Positions 6,740 to 14,848 of a stretch of 58,543 nucleotides of DNA are shown here, piece by piece. Under the pieces are notes generated by a model that was not told where the DNA came from, did not search any database, and saw only the letters and a program-made list of their open reading frames with translations. A program made the translations under genes and the position numbers. This DNA is from Gammaproteobacteria bacterium (GTDB lineage: Bacteria > Pseudomonadota > Gammaproteobacteria > Pseudomonadales > Azotimanducaceae), in contig VYDB01000114.1 of assembly GCA_009843635.1 (NCBI GenBank), positions 1-58,543 on the forward strand. Reading direction: 5' to 3'. How positions within the stretch are numbered: the first letter of the stretch is position 1; each line of letters begins with the position of its first letter.

Positions 6740-8926
6740 CTACAATGACGCGAGGGATGGCGGCCGCTCCGCTTTGCTGATGCGGCCGGGAAAGCCCTTG
6801 AAGTGGGGGACGCCTTGCTCCGCATCCAAGTATGCGTCGTCGTCCGAGCAGAGCACGGCGTCGCTTGAAATGAAGGCGCCAGCGAGGCCTTCTTGGCCCC
6901 GGAGTTCCGGGTACCACCAGCCGTGGGGCACGCGCAGGTGCCCTTCCTTCATGCTGGGCTGCACGGACAGCTCGGCGGTGACCTGGCCGGTGGCGGTTTC
7001 GAGCCGGACCCAATCGCCGTCTTCCAGCGTTTCGCGGCTAGCATCGTCGGGATGCAGGAATATCTTGGGAATGGGTGACCGCTGGCGCAGCACCTCAATG
7101 TTGCGCTGGCCGGTCTGGAAGAACGCATCCTCCCGAACGCCAGTGAACACTCGATACGGGTATTCCTCGCTGGGCGCAGGCCCTTCCCGGTAGTAGGGCA
7201 GCGGGTCGAAGCCCAAGTCGTCCAACACGCTGGAATAGAGTTCCACCTTGCCGCTGGGCGTGGCGAAGCCGGTTTTTCGGTACTTGTGGAACTCCGGCGG
7301 CGGCATCTCCATGTAGCCCGACTGCTCAAACTCCGCGAAGGTTCGGCCCGAGCGCGACAGCCGGTAGTCGAGCATGTCCTGCAAGGTCGCCCAGGGGAAC
7401 TCGTTGCCGAAGCCGAAGCGAACCGCTAGGTCGCGCCAAAACTGGAAGGTGCTCGACGCCTGCTCCGGCGCATCGACCACTTGCTGGGACAGGGCCAGCC
7501 GGGTGCCCCAACTCCAGCTATCGGCGATGTGGTTGCGCTCGGTGAAGGTATCCCCCGGCAGCACGTAGTCGGCCAGCATGGCAGTGGGGGTCATGAACAG
7601 CTCGTGGGCGACGATCAACTCCTGGTTCATCAAACCCTGATGGATCAGGTGCTGGTTGGCGTAACTCAGCAGCGTGTTGTTCCCCAGCGTGATGAACGCC
7701 TTGACCGGGTAGGGCTCCTCCGTCGCCATGGCCCGGAACACATGGGTGGGGTTGGCCATCTGGCAACCCATCACGATGTCGGCGTAGGGGTAGCCCCAGA
7801 CCTTTTCCGTGGGCTCTTTCAGCATTTCGGCGACGCGGTAGGTGAAGGCCGGATGGTCGTCGTAGCCGAGTTGCTTGGCCTTCTGCCCGTCCGGCAGGGC
7901 CTCATGCAGGCCGATTTCGGACTCCGGGATGTAGTCCGGGCTGAACCCGCCCAGGGTTTCGCCGCCCACGGCATCGAGGTTGCCGGTGACGGCGCGCAGG
8001 ATTGAGTGCAGGCGGATGGCCGAAGTGGAAGACACCTGCTGGTCGGTTATCGGCGTCCAGGGAATCACCGCGCCCTCGGAGGTGGCGTAGAGGCGGGCGG
8101 CCTCCGCGATCAGGTCGCGATCGACGCCGGTGATGGCTTCGACGCGGTCCAGCGGATACTCATTGACCCGCTCGCGCAGTTGGTCGAATCCAACGCAGTG
8201 GTCCTTGACGAATTGCTGGTCATGCAGACCTTCGTCGAAGATGACCTTCAACCAGCCGAGGCACATGGCGGCGTCGGTGCCGGCCCGCAGACGCAGGTGC
8301 AGGTCGGCGGTCTCCGCCTGGTCCGACACGCGCGGGTCCAGCACGATCAACTTGGCGCCCTGGGCGCGCGCTGCGTTGATGGCGTTGTAGATCGGCGTCC
8401 AGGAGTGCTTGCGGGGGTTGTGGCCGAACAGCACGATGCACTTGGTGTTGGCGTAGTCCGGCTGCGGGAACCAGCCGTAGGTGAGCCGGTTGACGGCCGC
8501 CGTGTTGCCCGCGCACAGGGCCACGCCGCTGATCCAGTTGGGCGAGCCCAGCAAGTTCATGAAGCGCCGGTCGGTGGCGTGGGTGGTTTGGGTGTTCCAG
8601 CCCGAGGTGGACACGGCCAGCGATTCGGGGCCGTACTGGCCCACCACCTTCTTGAGCCGCGCCGCGATTTCGTCCATTGCCTGCTCGTAGGGAATCTCCT
8701 CCCAGCGGTCCTCCCCGCGGCTGCCGACCCGCTTGAGGGGCACTCGAATCCGGTCCTCATGGTTGTGGATGTGCGGCGCGGCGACCCCCTTGAAGCAAAT
8801 GTTACGGGCCAGCATCGGGTTGTCGTGGGCCAGCACCCGGCGCACCTTGCCATCTTCCGCTTCCGTGCGGAGCTGGCAGCCGATGTCGCAGATGGTGCAG
8901 ATCGAGTATTTGGTTGTCGTGGGCAT
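6740..8926 (-). CDS. Molybdopterin-dependent oxidoreductase (cytoplasmic, 4Fe-4S)
   Basis: This 728-residue catalytic subunit belongs to the formate dehydrogenase/nitrate reductase/PhsA superfamily. The N-terminal 4Fe-4S motif is C10, C13, C17 and C44 (CTICDIGC, then NICFKG). Bis-MGD binding blocks follow, for example VLFGHNPRKHSW and the C-terminal RVPHGWWYPE region. No twin-arginine signal is present, so it should be cytoplasmic. The start is the ATG at 8926; the upstream extension to 9043 would run through the divergent promoter and lacks family similarity. It is divergent from a Rieske oxygenase 151 nt away. No electron-transfer beta or membrane gamma subunit gene is adjacent, so the electron partner is unknown. 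The substrate cannot be deduced. Confidence 0.88.
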   Translation of the reverse strand: MPTTTKYSICTICDIGCQLRTEAEDGKVRRVLAHDNPMLARNICFKGVAAPHIHNHEDRIRVPLKRVGSRGEDRWEEIPYEQAMDEIAARLKKVVGQYGPESLAVSTSGWNTQTTHATDRRFMNLLGSPNWISGVALCAGNTAAVNRLTYGWFPQPDYANTKCIVLFGHNPRKHSWTPIYNAINAARAQGAKLIVLDPRVSDQAETADLHLRLRAGTDAAMCLGWLKVIFDEGLHDQQFVKDHCVGFDQLRERVNEYPLDRVEAITGVDRDLIAEAARLYATSEGAVIPWTPITDQQVSSTSAIRLHSILRAVTGNLDAVGGETLGGFSPDYIPESEIGLHEALPDGQKAKQLGYDDHPAFTYRVAEMLKEPTEKVWGYPYADIVMGCQMANPTHVFRAMATEEPYPVKAFITLGNNTLLSYANQHLIHQGLMNQELIVAHELFMTPTAMLADYVLPGDTFTERNHIADSWSWGTRLALSQQVVDAPEQASSTFQFWRDLAVRFGFGNEFPWATLQDMLDYRLSRSGRTFAEFEQSGYMEMPPPEFHKYRKTGFATPSGKVELYSSVLDDLGFDPLPYYREGPAPSEEYPYRVFTGVREDAFFQTGQRNIEVLRQRSPIPKIFLHPDDASRETLEDGDWVRLETATGQVTAELSVQPSMKEGHLRVPHGWWYPELRGQEGLAGAFISSDAVLCSDDDAYLDAEQGVPHFKGFPGRISKAERPPSLASL

Positions 8927-9077
8927 GGGGTGAGCCTTGAGTCGGGTGGGCGGAGCGCACGGATGGTAGCGCAATGCCCGGCTCTGAGGAACGCCGACCG
9001 AAGGCCCACGATCAACGGCAAAAGAGCTGAGTCTCTGGCACAATAGTTCCCGTCAACGGAGCGATCTGGAGGGTGAC
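8927..9077. promoter_or_regulatory. Divergent promoter region, molybdoenzyme / Rieske oxygenase
   Basis: This 151-nt spacer separates two genes that start in opposite directions. It should hold both promoters. A GGAGGG ribosome-binding site at 9068-9073 precedes the GTG start at 9078. No clear palindromic operator stands out. Confidence 0.5.
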
Positions 9078-10421
9078 GTGTCCGAACAAGCCGAAATCTA
9101 CGACATCAACGCCTACCCGGAGCAGCGTACGCGCGGGTCGCTGCTCGAAGGCTACCGCTACACCTCACGGGCGTTCTTCGAGAAGGAGCAGGAGCGCATG
9201 TGGACCAAGGTCTGGCTGCTGCTGGGCCGCGAATCCGAGCTGCCCAACCCCGGCGACTGGCAGATGGAGCCGGTGGGGACCGAAGAGATCCTGATGGTCC
9301 GCCAGAAGGACGGCGGGGTGAAGGCGTTCTACAACGTCTGCCAGCATCGCGGCAACCCGCTCGTCGAGGATGACCAAGGCAGCGTCAAGCGCTTCGTCTG
9401 CAAGTACCACAGTTGGGCCTACCTGCCCGACGGCACGCTCAACTTCGCCCCCGACAAGGACGACTTCCCGGAGGGCAACCCCTGCGGCAAGGTGCGGCTG
9501 GCGGAGTTGCGCTGCGAGACCTTCGCCGGCTTCATCTGGGTGAACATGGACCCGAAGTGCGTGAGCCTCAAGGAGTACCTGGGGCCGATCTGGGACGAGT
9601 GGCAACTGCGCGACATCCACACTTGGCGGCGCACCATGGCCAACAGCATGTGGCTGCCCTGCAACTGGAAGGTGGTGCTGGACAACTTCAACGAGTCCTA
9701 CCACGTCCCCACGGTACACATGGGCGCCACCACCGAGACCAACCGCAAGGAAATCCGCGGCCACATCAACACCTACTTCAAGGAGACCCGCTTCGACCTC
9801 TCCGATGAGGGGCACAACCGGATGATCATGGAAGGCGGCTACGGCGTCGGCTCCACCGACAAAGAGGGCAACATCCTGGAGCCCTTGGCCAGCCAGTTGC
9901 GCTATTGGGACATCGACCCGGCCGACTTCAAGGGCAAGCCGGAAGGCACCCGCAAGGCGTTGCAGGACGCCAAGCGGCGGCTGGGCGCTGGCCGCGGCTT
10001 CACCCACTACGACAAGGTGCCCGACGCCCAGTTGACCGATGCCTTTCATTACACCCTGTTCCCCAATTTCGCGGTGTCGCTGTGGTCGGACGGCTTCCAC
10101 TTCCTGCGCGCCCGCCCGCACCCGGACGACCCCCAACAGTGCCTGTTCGACAACTGGTGGTACGCCAGCCCCGCCGCCTTGGACGCCGGCACCGAGCGCA
10201 ACCACGGCGGCAGCGACGAAGTGGAGCGCACCCTGCTCGAGTACGGCTCCGATGTGTCCATCGGCCCCGGCATCGAGGACGACGTGCGGGTGTTCGTCAC
10301 CCAGCAGCGCGGCTTTCGCTCACGCGGCTTCAAGGGCGTTTACCTCGCCAAGCAGGAATCGCGGATTCGCCGCTACCACGAACTGATTGACGACTACATC
10401 GAGGGCCGGATGCCGCAGTGA
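9078..10421 (+). CDS. Rieske non-haem iron oxygenase, alpha subunit
   Basis: This 447-residue ring-hydroxylating oxygenase subunit activates O2 on an aromatic, steroid-like or related substrate. The Rieske cluster ligands are C88-x-H90 and C108-x2-H111 (VCQHRGNP, then VCKYHSW). The mononuclear iron site is in the segment LDNFNESYHVPTVH, with N203, E206, H209 and H214; Glu replaces the bridging Asp of naphthalene dioxygenase. The GTG start at 9078 is supported by GGAGGG just upstream. No beta subunit, ferredoxin or reductase gene is nearby, so it is probably a homo-oligomeric enzyme using remote electron donors. The next gene encodes an SRPBCC protein, and a second copy of this gene's 3-prime end lies at 10951-11024. 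Confidence 0.93.
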   Translation: MSEQAEIYDINAYPEQRTRGSLLEGYRYTSRAFFEKEQERMWTKVWLLLGRESELPNPGDWQMEPVGTEEILMVRQKDGGVKAFYNVCQHRGNPLVEDDQGSVKRFVCKYHSWAYLPDGTLNFAPDKDDFPEGNPCGKVRLAELRCETFAGFIWVNMDPKCVSLKEYLGPIWDEWQLRDIHTWRRTMANSMWLPCNWKVVLDNFNESYHVPTVHMGATTETNRKEIRGHINTYFKETRFDLSDEGHNRMIMEGGYGVGSTDKEGNILEPLASQLRYWDIDPADFKGKPEGTRKALQDAKRRLGAGRGFTHYDKVPDAQLTDAFHYTLFPNFAVSLWSDGFHFLRARPHPDDPQQCLFDNWWYASPAALDAGTERNHGGSDEVERTLLEYGSDVSIGPGIEDDVRVFVTQQRGFRSRGFKGVYLAKQESRIRRYHELIDDYIEGRMPQ

Positions 10422-10455
10422 CGGGTGGCGTTCATTGGCGAGGGGTACGGAATAG

Positions 10456-10968
10456 ATGGCGAAGTGGATCATTGGCGGTGTGTTGCTGTTGGCCATTCTG
10501 GTCATCACCGGTCTAACGGCGCACAAGTCCGTTCGGGCTGAGATTGTGATCAATGCATCCCCTGAAGAGGTCTGGTCAGTGATCACGGACCCGCAGACCT
10601 ATGGGGAATGGAACCCCATCTTCGTCGCTTACGAAGGCGTGTTTGCCGAAGGCAACAGGCTTGAGCTTCAGATGAAGATGGGTGAGGGTGACGCGACGCC
10701 GGTTCAGGTGTTGGTGAAGGAATTCGTTCCCAACGCATGGATGCATCAGGGTGGCGGTTATCCCGTAATCCTCACGTACGATCACAACTGGCGTCTTGAG
10801 CCCCTGCCGGGCGGCACGCGCGTGGTCCAACACGAGGACTACACCGGTCTGTACGTGCTCTTCTGGGATCCCGCACCTGCACAAAGAGCTTACGAACAAG
10901 GTAACGCGAACCTAAAGGCGCGCCTTGAAGACACTAACCCGGATAACTCGTCAAGCAGGAATCCCTAA
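10456..10968 (+). CDS. Membrane-anchored SRPBCC-family protein
   Basis: This 170-residue protein has an N-terminal hydrophobic helix (IIGGVLLLAILVITGL, about residues 5-20) followed by an SRPBCC/START-like fold: EIVINASPEEVWSVITDP, then WNPIF and a closing LFWDPAPAQRAYEQGNANLKARLE helix. Proteins of this fold bind hydrophobic ligands in a deep pocket. It starts 34 nt after the Rieske gene and is probably co-transcribed. The last residues (NSSSRNP) are encoded by a copied fragment of the Rieske gene's 3-prime end, read in another frame, so its original C-terminus has probably been altered. A ligand-handling role beside the oxygenase is inference. Confidence 0.8.
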   Translation: MAKWIIGGVLLLAILVITGLTAHKSVRAEIVINASPEEVWSVITDPQTYGEWNPIFVAYEGVFAEGNRLELQMKMGEGDATPVQVLVKEFVPNAWMHQGGGYPVILTYDHNWRLEPLPGGTRVVQHEDYTGLYVLFWDPAPAQRAYEQGNANLKARLEDTNPDNSSSRNP

Positions 10969-11024
10969 TCTGCCGCTACCGCGAACCGATCGACAACTAC
11001 ATCGAGGGCCGGATGCCGAAGTAG
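10951..11024 (+). pseudogene. Relic of a Rieske oxygenase 3-prime end
   Basis: Read in frame, this segment gives KQESLICRYREPIDNYIEGR followed by MPK and a stop. It matches the C-terminus of the intact oxygenase (KQESRIRRYHELIDDYIEGR, then MPQ and stop) with seven changes in 23 residues. Nothing else of an oxygenase precedes it. The join falls right after the word CCCGGATAACTCG at 10938-10950. It is the scar of a second oxygenase copy or of a recombination between such copies. Confidence 0.85.
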
Positions 11025-11062
11025 AGCCTGCCCTCCAGGACGGTTTACTGGAAAAGGTAAGC

Positions 11063-12784
11063 ATGCGAGTTCATTGGATCTTTTGTCTTCTCGGCACGCT
11101 GCCGTTCTCCGCAGGTTGCGAGTACGAAGCGACGACTCAGCTTCAACGACCGCCAACCGAGTCCAACCAAGACAACCGGCCAAACTTTCTGCTAATCGTC
11201 GCCGATGATCTGGGTTATTCGGATATCGGCGCATTCGGCGGTGAAATTCACACGCCGAATCTCGATGCACTTGCCAGTCAAGGGCTGCAATTGACGAACT
11301 TCCACACCGGCGCATCCTGCTCGCCGACTCGGGCCATGCTGCTTTCCGGCATTGATCATCACCTCGCCGGGGTGGGTGTGCCCGTGGAATCCGCAGCCTA
11401 TTCACAATTGCGACAACATCCAGGCTATGAGGGCCATCTGAATTTTCAAGTTGCCGCCTTGCCGGAGTTGTTGCGCGACGCCGGGTACCGAACTTACATG
11501 ACCGGCAAATGGCACCTGGGTTATGCAGCGGATACCATCCCCTCCGCCAGGGGGTTCGATCAATCCTATGTTTTGCTCGGCGGAGCGGCGACCCACTTCG
11601 ATGCCTCCCCGATTCTGCCGAGTTCCATCGCGCAAGCGCCCCGTTTCATGCAAAACGGCAAGCCAATCGACCTGCCGGACGATTTCTACTCGACCCGCGA
11701 TTACGCCCAACGGTTGGCTGAGTTTCTAAAACGCGATGGGGGGAGCGGTTCACCGTTTTTTGCCTACCTTGCGTTTACCGCGCCGCACTGGCCACTGCAA
11801 GCTCCCGAAGCATCCATTGCCAAGTACCGGGGCAACTATGACGCGGGCTACGAGGCGTTGTTCGACCATCGCCTAAGGCGCCAACGCGAACTTGGCCTGA
11901 TCGACGACTCGGTTAAAGGGCAACCGCTAACCCACGGCATCGTCCCCTGGGGTGATCTTTCCTTGGCGGAAAAGCGGGAATCGGCGCGCAAGATGGAAGT
12001 TTATGCGGCCATGGTCGATGACATGGATCACCACATCGGTGCCGTGATCAACACATTGAAAGAGCTTGGCGAGTACGACAATACGATCATCCTGTTCCTG
12101 TCGGACAACGGCGCTGAGGGCAATACCGCAGACCGCCATCCACTGTTCAAGGCTTTTGTCGAAGACTGTTGCGACAACCGACTCGACAATCTGGGCAAAC
12201 CCGGTTCCTTTGTTTTCTATGGGCGCGGCTGGGCGCGGGTCAGCAGTGTTCCAAATCGCTATTACAAGTCGACCACCGGAGAGGGCGGCATCCGTTCGCC
12301 CGCCATCGTCCGTTATCCGGCGGCCGGGGACGGCCAACGTCGGCACGACGGTTTTCTCAGCGTTCTGGATATCGCGCCCACTATTCTCGACTTTGCCGGG
12401 GCCGCGCATCCGGGCACCGAACACAACAGGCACGCAATTCACCCACTGCAGGGAGCCTCTTTCCGTAACGTCGTCGAGGGCGCCGAGAAACCAGTTCACC
12501 CTCCCCAGCATGTCATGGGCTGGGAGCTGTCCAATCACAAGGCGCTCATTCGGGGCGACTGGAAGATCGCGGCGGTGCATCCGCCCTATGGAGAAGGCAG
12601 CTGGCGGTTATTCAACCTTGCCGAAGATCGATCTGAAAGCACTGATCTTTGCGACGAATACCCTGGAATCTTCAACGAAATGTTGATTCTCTGGCAAGAT
12701 TACGCGACGCAGAACGGTGTGGTGATTCTTGATGAATCTAGTCCAAGTGGTGCCGTGCATGATTGCGACCAAACTGTGCCTTGA
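11063..12784 (+). CDS. Arylsulfatase-family lipoprotein
   Basis: This 573-residue sulfatase has the formylglycine motif C86-S-P-T-R90 (GASCSPTRAMLLSG), the metal-binding DD at 48-49 (IVADDLGYSD), GKWHLG and a C-terminal LSDNGAEGN metal site. It should hydrolyse sulfate esters, and Cys86 needs a maturase for conversion. The first 19 residues form a lipoprotein signal (CLLGTLPFSAGC), so the mature protein is likely membrane-anchored in the periplasm. The start is the ATG at 11063 after GGAAAAGG; an earlier start at 10925 would read through the oxygenase relic. The 3-prime end overlaps the convergent metallo-hydrolase gene by 47 nt. Co-occurrence with oxygenases suggests removal of sulfate from a natural product. 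Confidence 0.92.
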   Translation: MRVHWIFCLLGTLPFSAGCEYEATTQLQRPPTESNQDNRPNFLLIVADDLGYSDIGAFGGEIHTPNLDALASQGLQLTNFHTGASCSPTRAMLLSGIDHHLAGVGVPVESAAYSQLRQHPGYEGHLNFQVAALPELLRDAGYRTYMTGKWHLGYAADTIPSARGFDQSYVLLGGAATHFDASPILPSSIAQAPRFMQNGKPIDLPDDFYSTRDYAQRLAEFLKRDGGSGSPFFAYLAFTAPHWPLQAPEASIAKYRGNYDAGYEALFDHRLRRQRELGLIDDSVKGQPLTHGIVPWGDLSLAEKRESARKMEVYAAMVDDMDHHIGAVINTLKELGEYDNTIILFLSDNGAEGNTADRHPLFKAFVEDCCDNRLDNLGKPGSFVFYGRGWARVSSVPNRYYKSTTGEGGIRSPAIVRYPAAGDGQRRHDGFLSVLDIAPTILDFAGAAHPGTEHNRHAIHPLQGASFRNVVEGAEKPVHPPQHVMGWELSNHKALIRGDWKIAAVHPPYGEGSWRLFNLAEDRSESTDLCDEYPGIFNEMLILWQDYATQNGVVILDESSPSGAVHDCDQTVP

Positions 12785-13751
12785 TGCACTCGTCATAAAT
12801 CCGCATGATCCGGTCGAAGCCATCTTTTCCTATAAGCAGTGGATTCTCCGCTACACCTCTACCCCGGTTGCGCAACTCGAAATTACCGACCACCCATGCA
12901 TGCGTGCTTATGAGACCTTCAACACCCTGTCTTTTGCCCTCGTGCCAGAATTTGTGGAGGGACTCGTGCATCTGAGCCAGTTCATCTTCTTGCCACGGTA
13001 AGGCTTGACCACCCCACATGCCTATTTTTCGCTCTTGGCCCTGATCTTGGACAGTCAGTATGGACGACAAGGTGCCGGGCGTGTGCCCCGGTGTAACCAT
13101 AAACTCCACGCTGGCACTGCCCATTGAAAACACTTGACCATCAGCGACCACCAGGTCGCGTTCGGGCTGGACAACTTCGGGGTAACCTGCCATGACCGCG
13201 TGCGGGAGTGAAATATCCTTCCGCAAATAGTTCCAGTCTGGAGCGGACATGGCTATTCGTGCACCGAACTCGCGCCCCAAAAACGAGGCCCCGCCATAGT
13301 GATCAAAGTGCCCATGGGTGATAATCACATATTCTAGGCCTGTAGGATCCAAGCCCAATTCATACATACCGGGCAGGAGGACGTTGCGCGCATCCGCTTC
13401 ACTGTTGAGTGAGTCGAATAGGATCAAACCTTCCCCGGTGTCTACTATCCAAGTACCAATCGCGTGCAATCCGACGTAATACAGGTTGTCAAAAGCTTGA
13501 AAAGGCTCTACCGCCGGCGCTTTTGGGTCCAGAAACCCCGGCACCGTGCGTATCGCATGGGCAATCGAGTTTTCGGCCGGACGACAAAGAAAGCTGCTCG
13601 CCAGAAAGTCGAATCGCTCGCCGGCAATCTCTTTTGCTCGCGCCACATGAGCTGCAACAACCACGGAATCGGTTTCAGGAATTGGTTCAAGAGAGGGTGT
13701 CTCCAACGCAGCGGCCACGACTGGAAAAAACACCAATAACAAGTAGCGCAT
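12738..13751 (-). CDS. Exported metallo-beta-lactamase-fold hydrolase
   Basis: This 337-residue protein carries the zinc motif H146-G-H148-F-D150-H151 (IITHGHFDHYGG) and a later TPGHTPGT histidine, arranged as in the B3-like MBL-fold group. Residues 1-16 (MRYLLLVFFPVVAAAL) form a signal peptide, so it acts outside the cytoplasm. The start is the ATG at 13751; an upstream start at 13790 would overlap the preceding gene by 29 nt and hide the signal peptide. It is the last gene of a minus-strand run beginning with LysR at 23.8 kb, 10 nt after the MetE-like gene. Possible activities are hydrolysis of a lactone or ester intermediate. A resistance role is not indicated by context. Confidence 0.85.
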   Translation of the reverse strand: MRYLLLVFFPVVAAALETPSLEPIPETDSVVVAAHVARAKEIAGERFDFLASSFLCRPAENSIAHAIRTVPGFLDPKAPAVEPFQAFDNLYYVGLHAIGTWIVDTGEGLILFDSLNSEADARNVLLPGMYELGLDPTGLEYVIITHGHFDHYGGASFLGREFGARIAMSAPDWNYLRKDISLPHAVMAGYPEVVQPERDLVVADGQVFSMGSASVEFMVTPGHTPGTLSSILTVQDQGQERKIGMWGGQALPWQEDELAQMHESLHKFWHEGKRQGVEGLISTHAWVVGNFELRNRGRGVAENPLLIGKDGFDRIMRIYDECIKAQFGRNHARHHLD

Positions 13752-13761
13752 CGTCCAGCCC

Positions 13762-14832
13762 CTAGTTCTCTTTAGCGATTTCCTGGGCAATAGCCATTGC
13801 CCGCTGATGGTCCCTGAAGCAGCCTTCCACGTCCCCCGGTTGCAACCGGCCTAGGCCGCAGTAGGCGCCCATGCCGAACTCGGGCAAGTGCTTTTTGGCC
13901 ACCTTGTATCTGGCCGAAAAGCTCTCCATGGAATGCACAAGGCCCAGATAGACTTGAGCCGAACCGACGTCTAGATCGGCAAGGGGCGAATAGAATGCGT
14001 CTTCGGTGGTGTCTAGCGCCGGAATGTGAAACCAATCGACGTCGCGCGCTACTGCCGCAGTGATCGCATTGGCCAACTCCACAGTTCGGCCAAGATCATC
14101 GGGGGCGAATCGGGGCCACCCGCCAAAGGTGCCGAAGCAAAGGTGGAATCCTAGCTGGGCTTCATCGGCAACCGCAGCCGACAAGGACTCAAACTGGGTG
14201 ACGTTGCGCTCAATCGAACCCTTCATGGGGAGACCTGCCGCCCCGTGAACGTCGGTCACCTCAAAGGAACAGTCGTACTGTATGGCCAGTTCAATTGGCG
14301 GAATGATCGAACAGATGTTGCGTGCCTCGGCGACCATCGCATCCAGAAAGCCGGCGCGAATGACCCTCAGCTCACTTTCGTCCGTGCCAAAAATCGCGGG
14401 ATTGCACACGCTGTTCACCGCGGGGAGCGAGACCTGAAAACGGGTTTCGGGCGCGATTTTTCCTTCCCGCTTCATGGCGCTGAAAATCGCGTAGGAGTTC
14501 TGCGCATCCTTGGCGTAGCCGAGACGCCAGCCCGGCATATCGAACGCCACGCGTTTGAGGCCTGATCGCAACTTAAAGCGCCAGACATCATCCAACCCGG
14601 TAGGAATAAGCCTTTCCTCGCCTTTTGGCGCCTTGGGCCTATGCTGAACTTCGAACGCCGGATGCCCGTTGAACACCTGAAAGGCCATGCGCAGGATCCA
14701 AAAACGCCGATCAAGCACTTCACCGTCTGGGATGGTGGCGAGGTTGTCGCCCAACATGTCCACGGCGGTATGCATCACCTGTTCCGCAGAATCGAAGGGT
14801 ATGCTGCCAACAAGCAGGAGTTTTTCCGTCAT
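13762..14832 (-). CDS. MetE/UROD-like TIM-barrel protein
   Basis: This 356-residue protein resembles the cobalamin-independent methionine synthase C-terminal barrel and uroporphyrinogen decarboxylase superfamily: LLLVGSIPFDSAEQVM at the start, IPDGE near residue 35 and LGFHLCFGTFGG near 225, where a His and Cys fall in the area of the zinc site of MetE. It is far shorter than MetE (about 750 residues) and lacks its N-terminal half. The ATG at 14832 is preceded by GAGGAG. Within a degradation operon it could be a methyltransferase removing methyl groups from an aromatic ether or a decarboxylase-like enzyme, but this is inference. Family call moderate, function unknown. Confidence 0.6.
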   Translation of the reverse strand: MTEKLLLVGSIPFDSAEQVMHTAVDMLGDNLATIPDGEVLDRRFWILRMAFQVFNGHPAFEVQHRPKAPKGEERLIPTGLDDVWRFKLRSGLKRVAFDMPGWRLGYAKDAQNSYAIFSAMKREGKIAPETRFQVSLPAVNSVCNPAIFGTDESELRVIRAGFLDAMVAEARNICSIIPPIELAIQYDCSFEVTDVHGAAGLPMKGSIERNVTQFESLSAAVADEAQLGFHLCFGTFGGWPRFAPDDLGRTVELANAITAAVARDVDWFHIPALDTTEDAFYSPLADLDVGSAQVYLGLVHSMESFSARYKVAKKHLPEFGMGAYCGLGRLQPGDVEGCFRDHQRAMAIAQEIAKEN

Positions 14833-14848
14833 AGTCGCTCCTCAAACA

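Noticed and set aside
8006-9046. 346-codon plus-strand ORF opposite the molybdoenzyme gene
   Set aside because: It is antisense to a gene with clear iron-sulfur and cofactor motifs; its composition (V, G and H rich) is that of a G/C-rich shadow frame.
9165-10205. 346-codon minus-strand ORF across the Rieske gene
   Set aside because: Antisense to a well-supported oxygenase; no family features.
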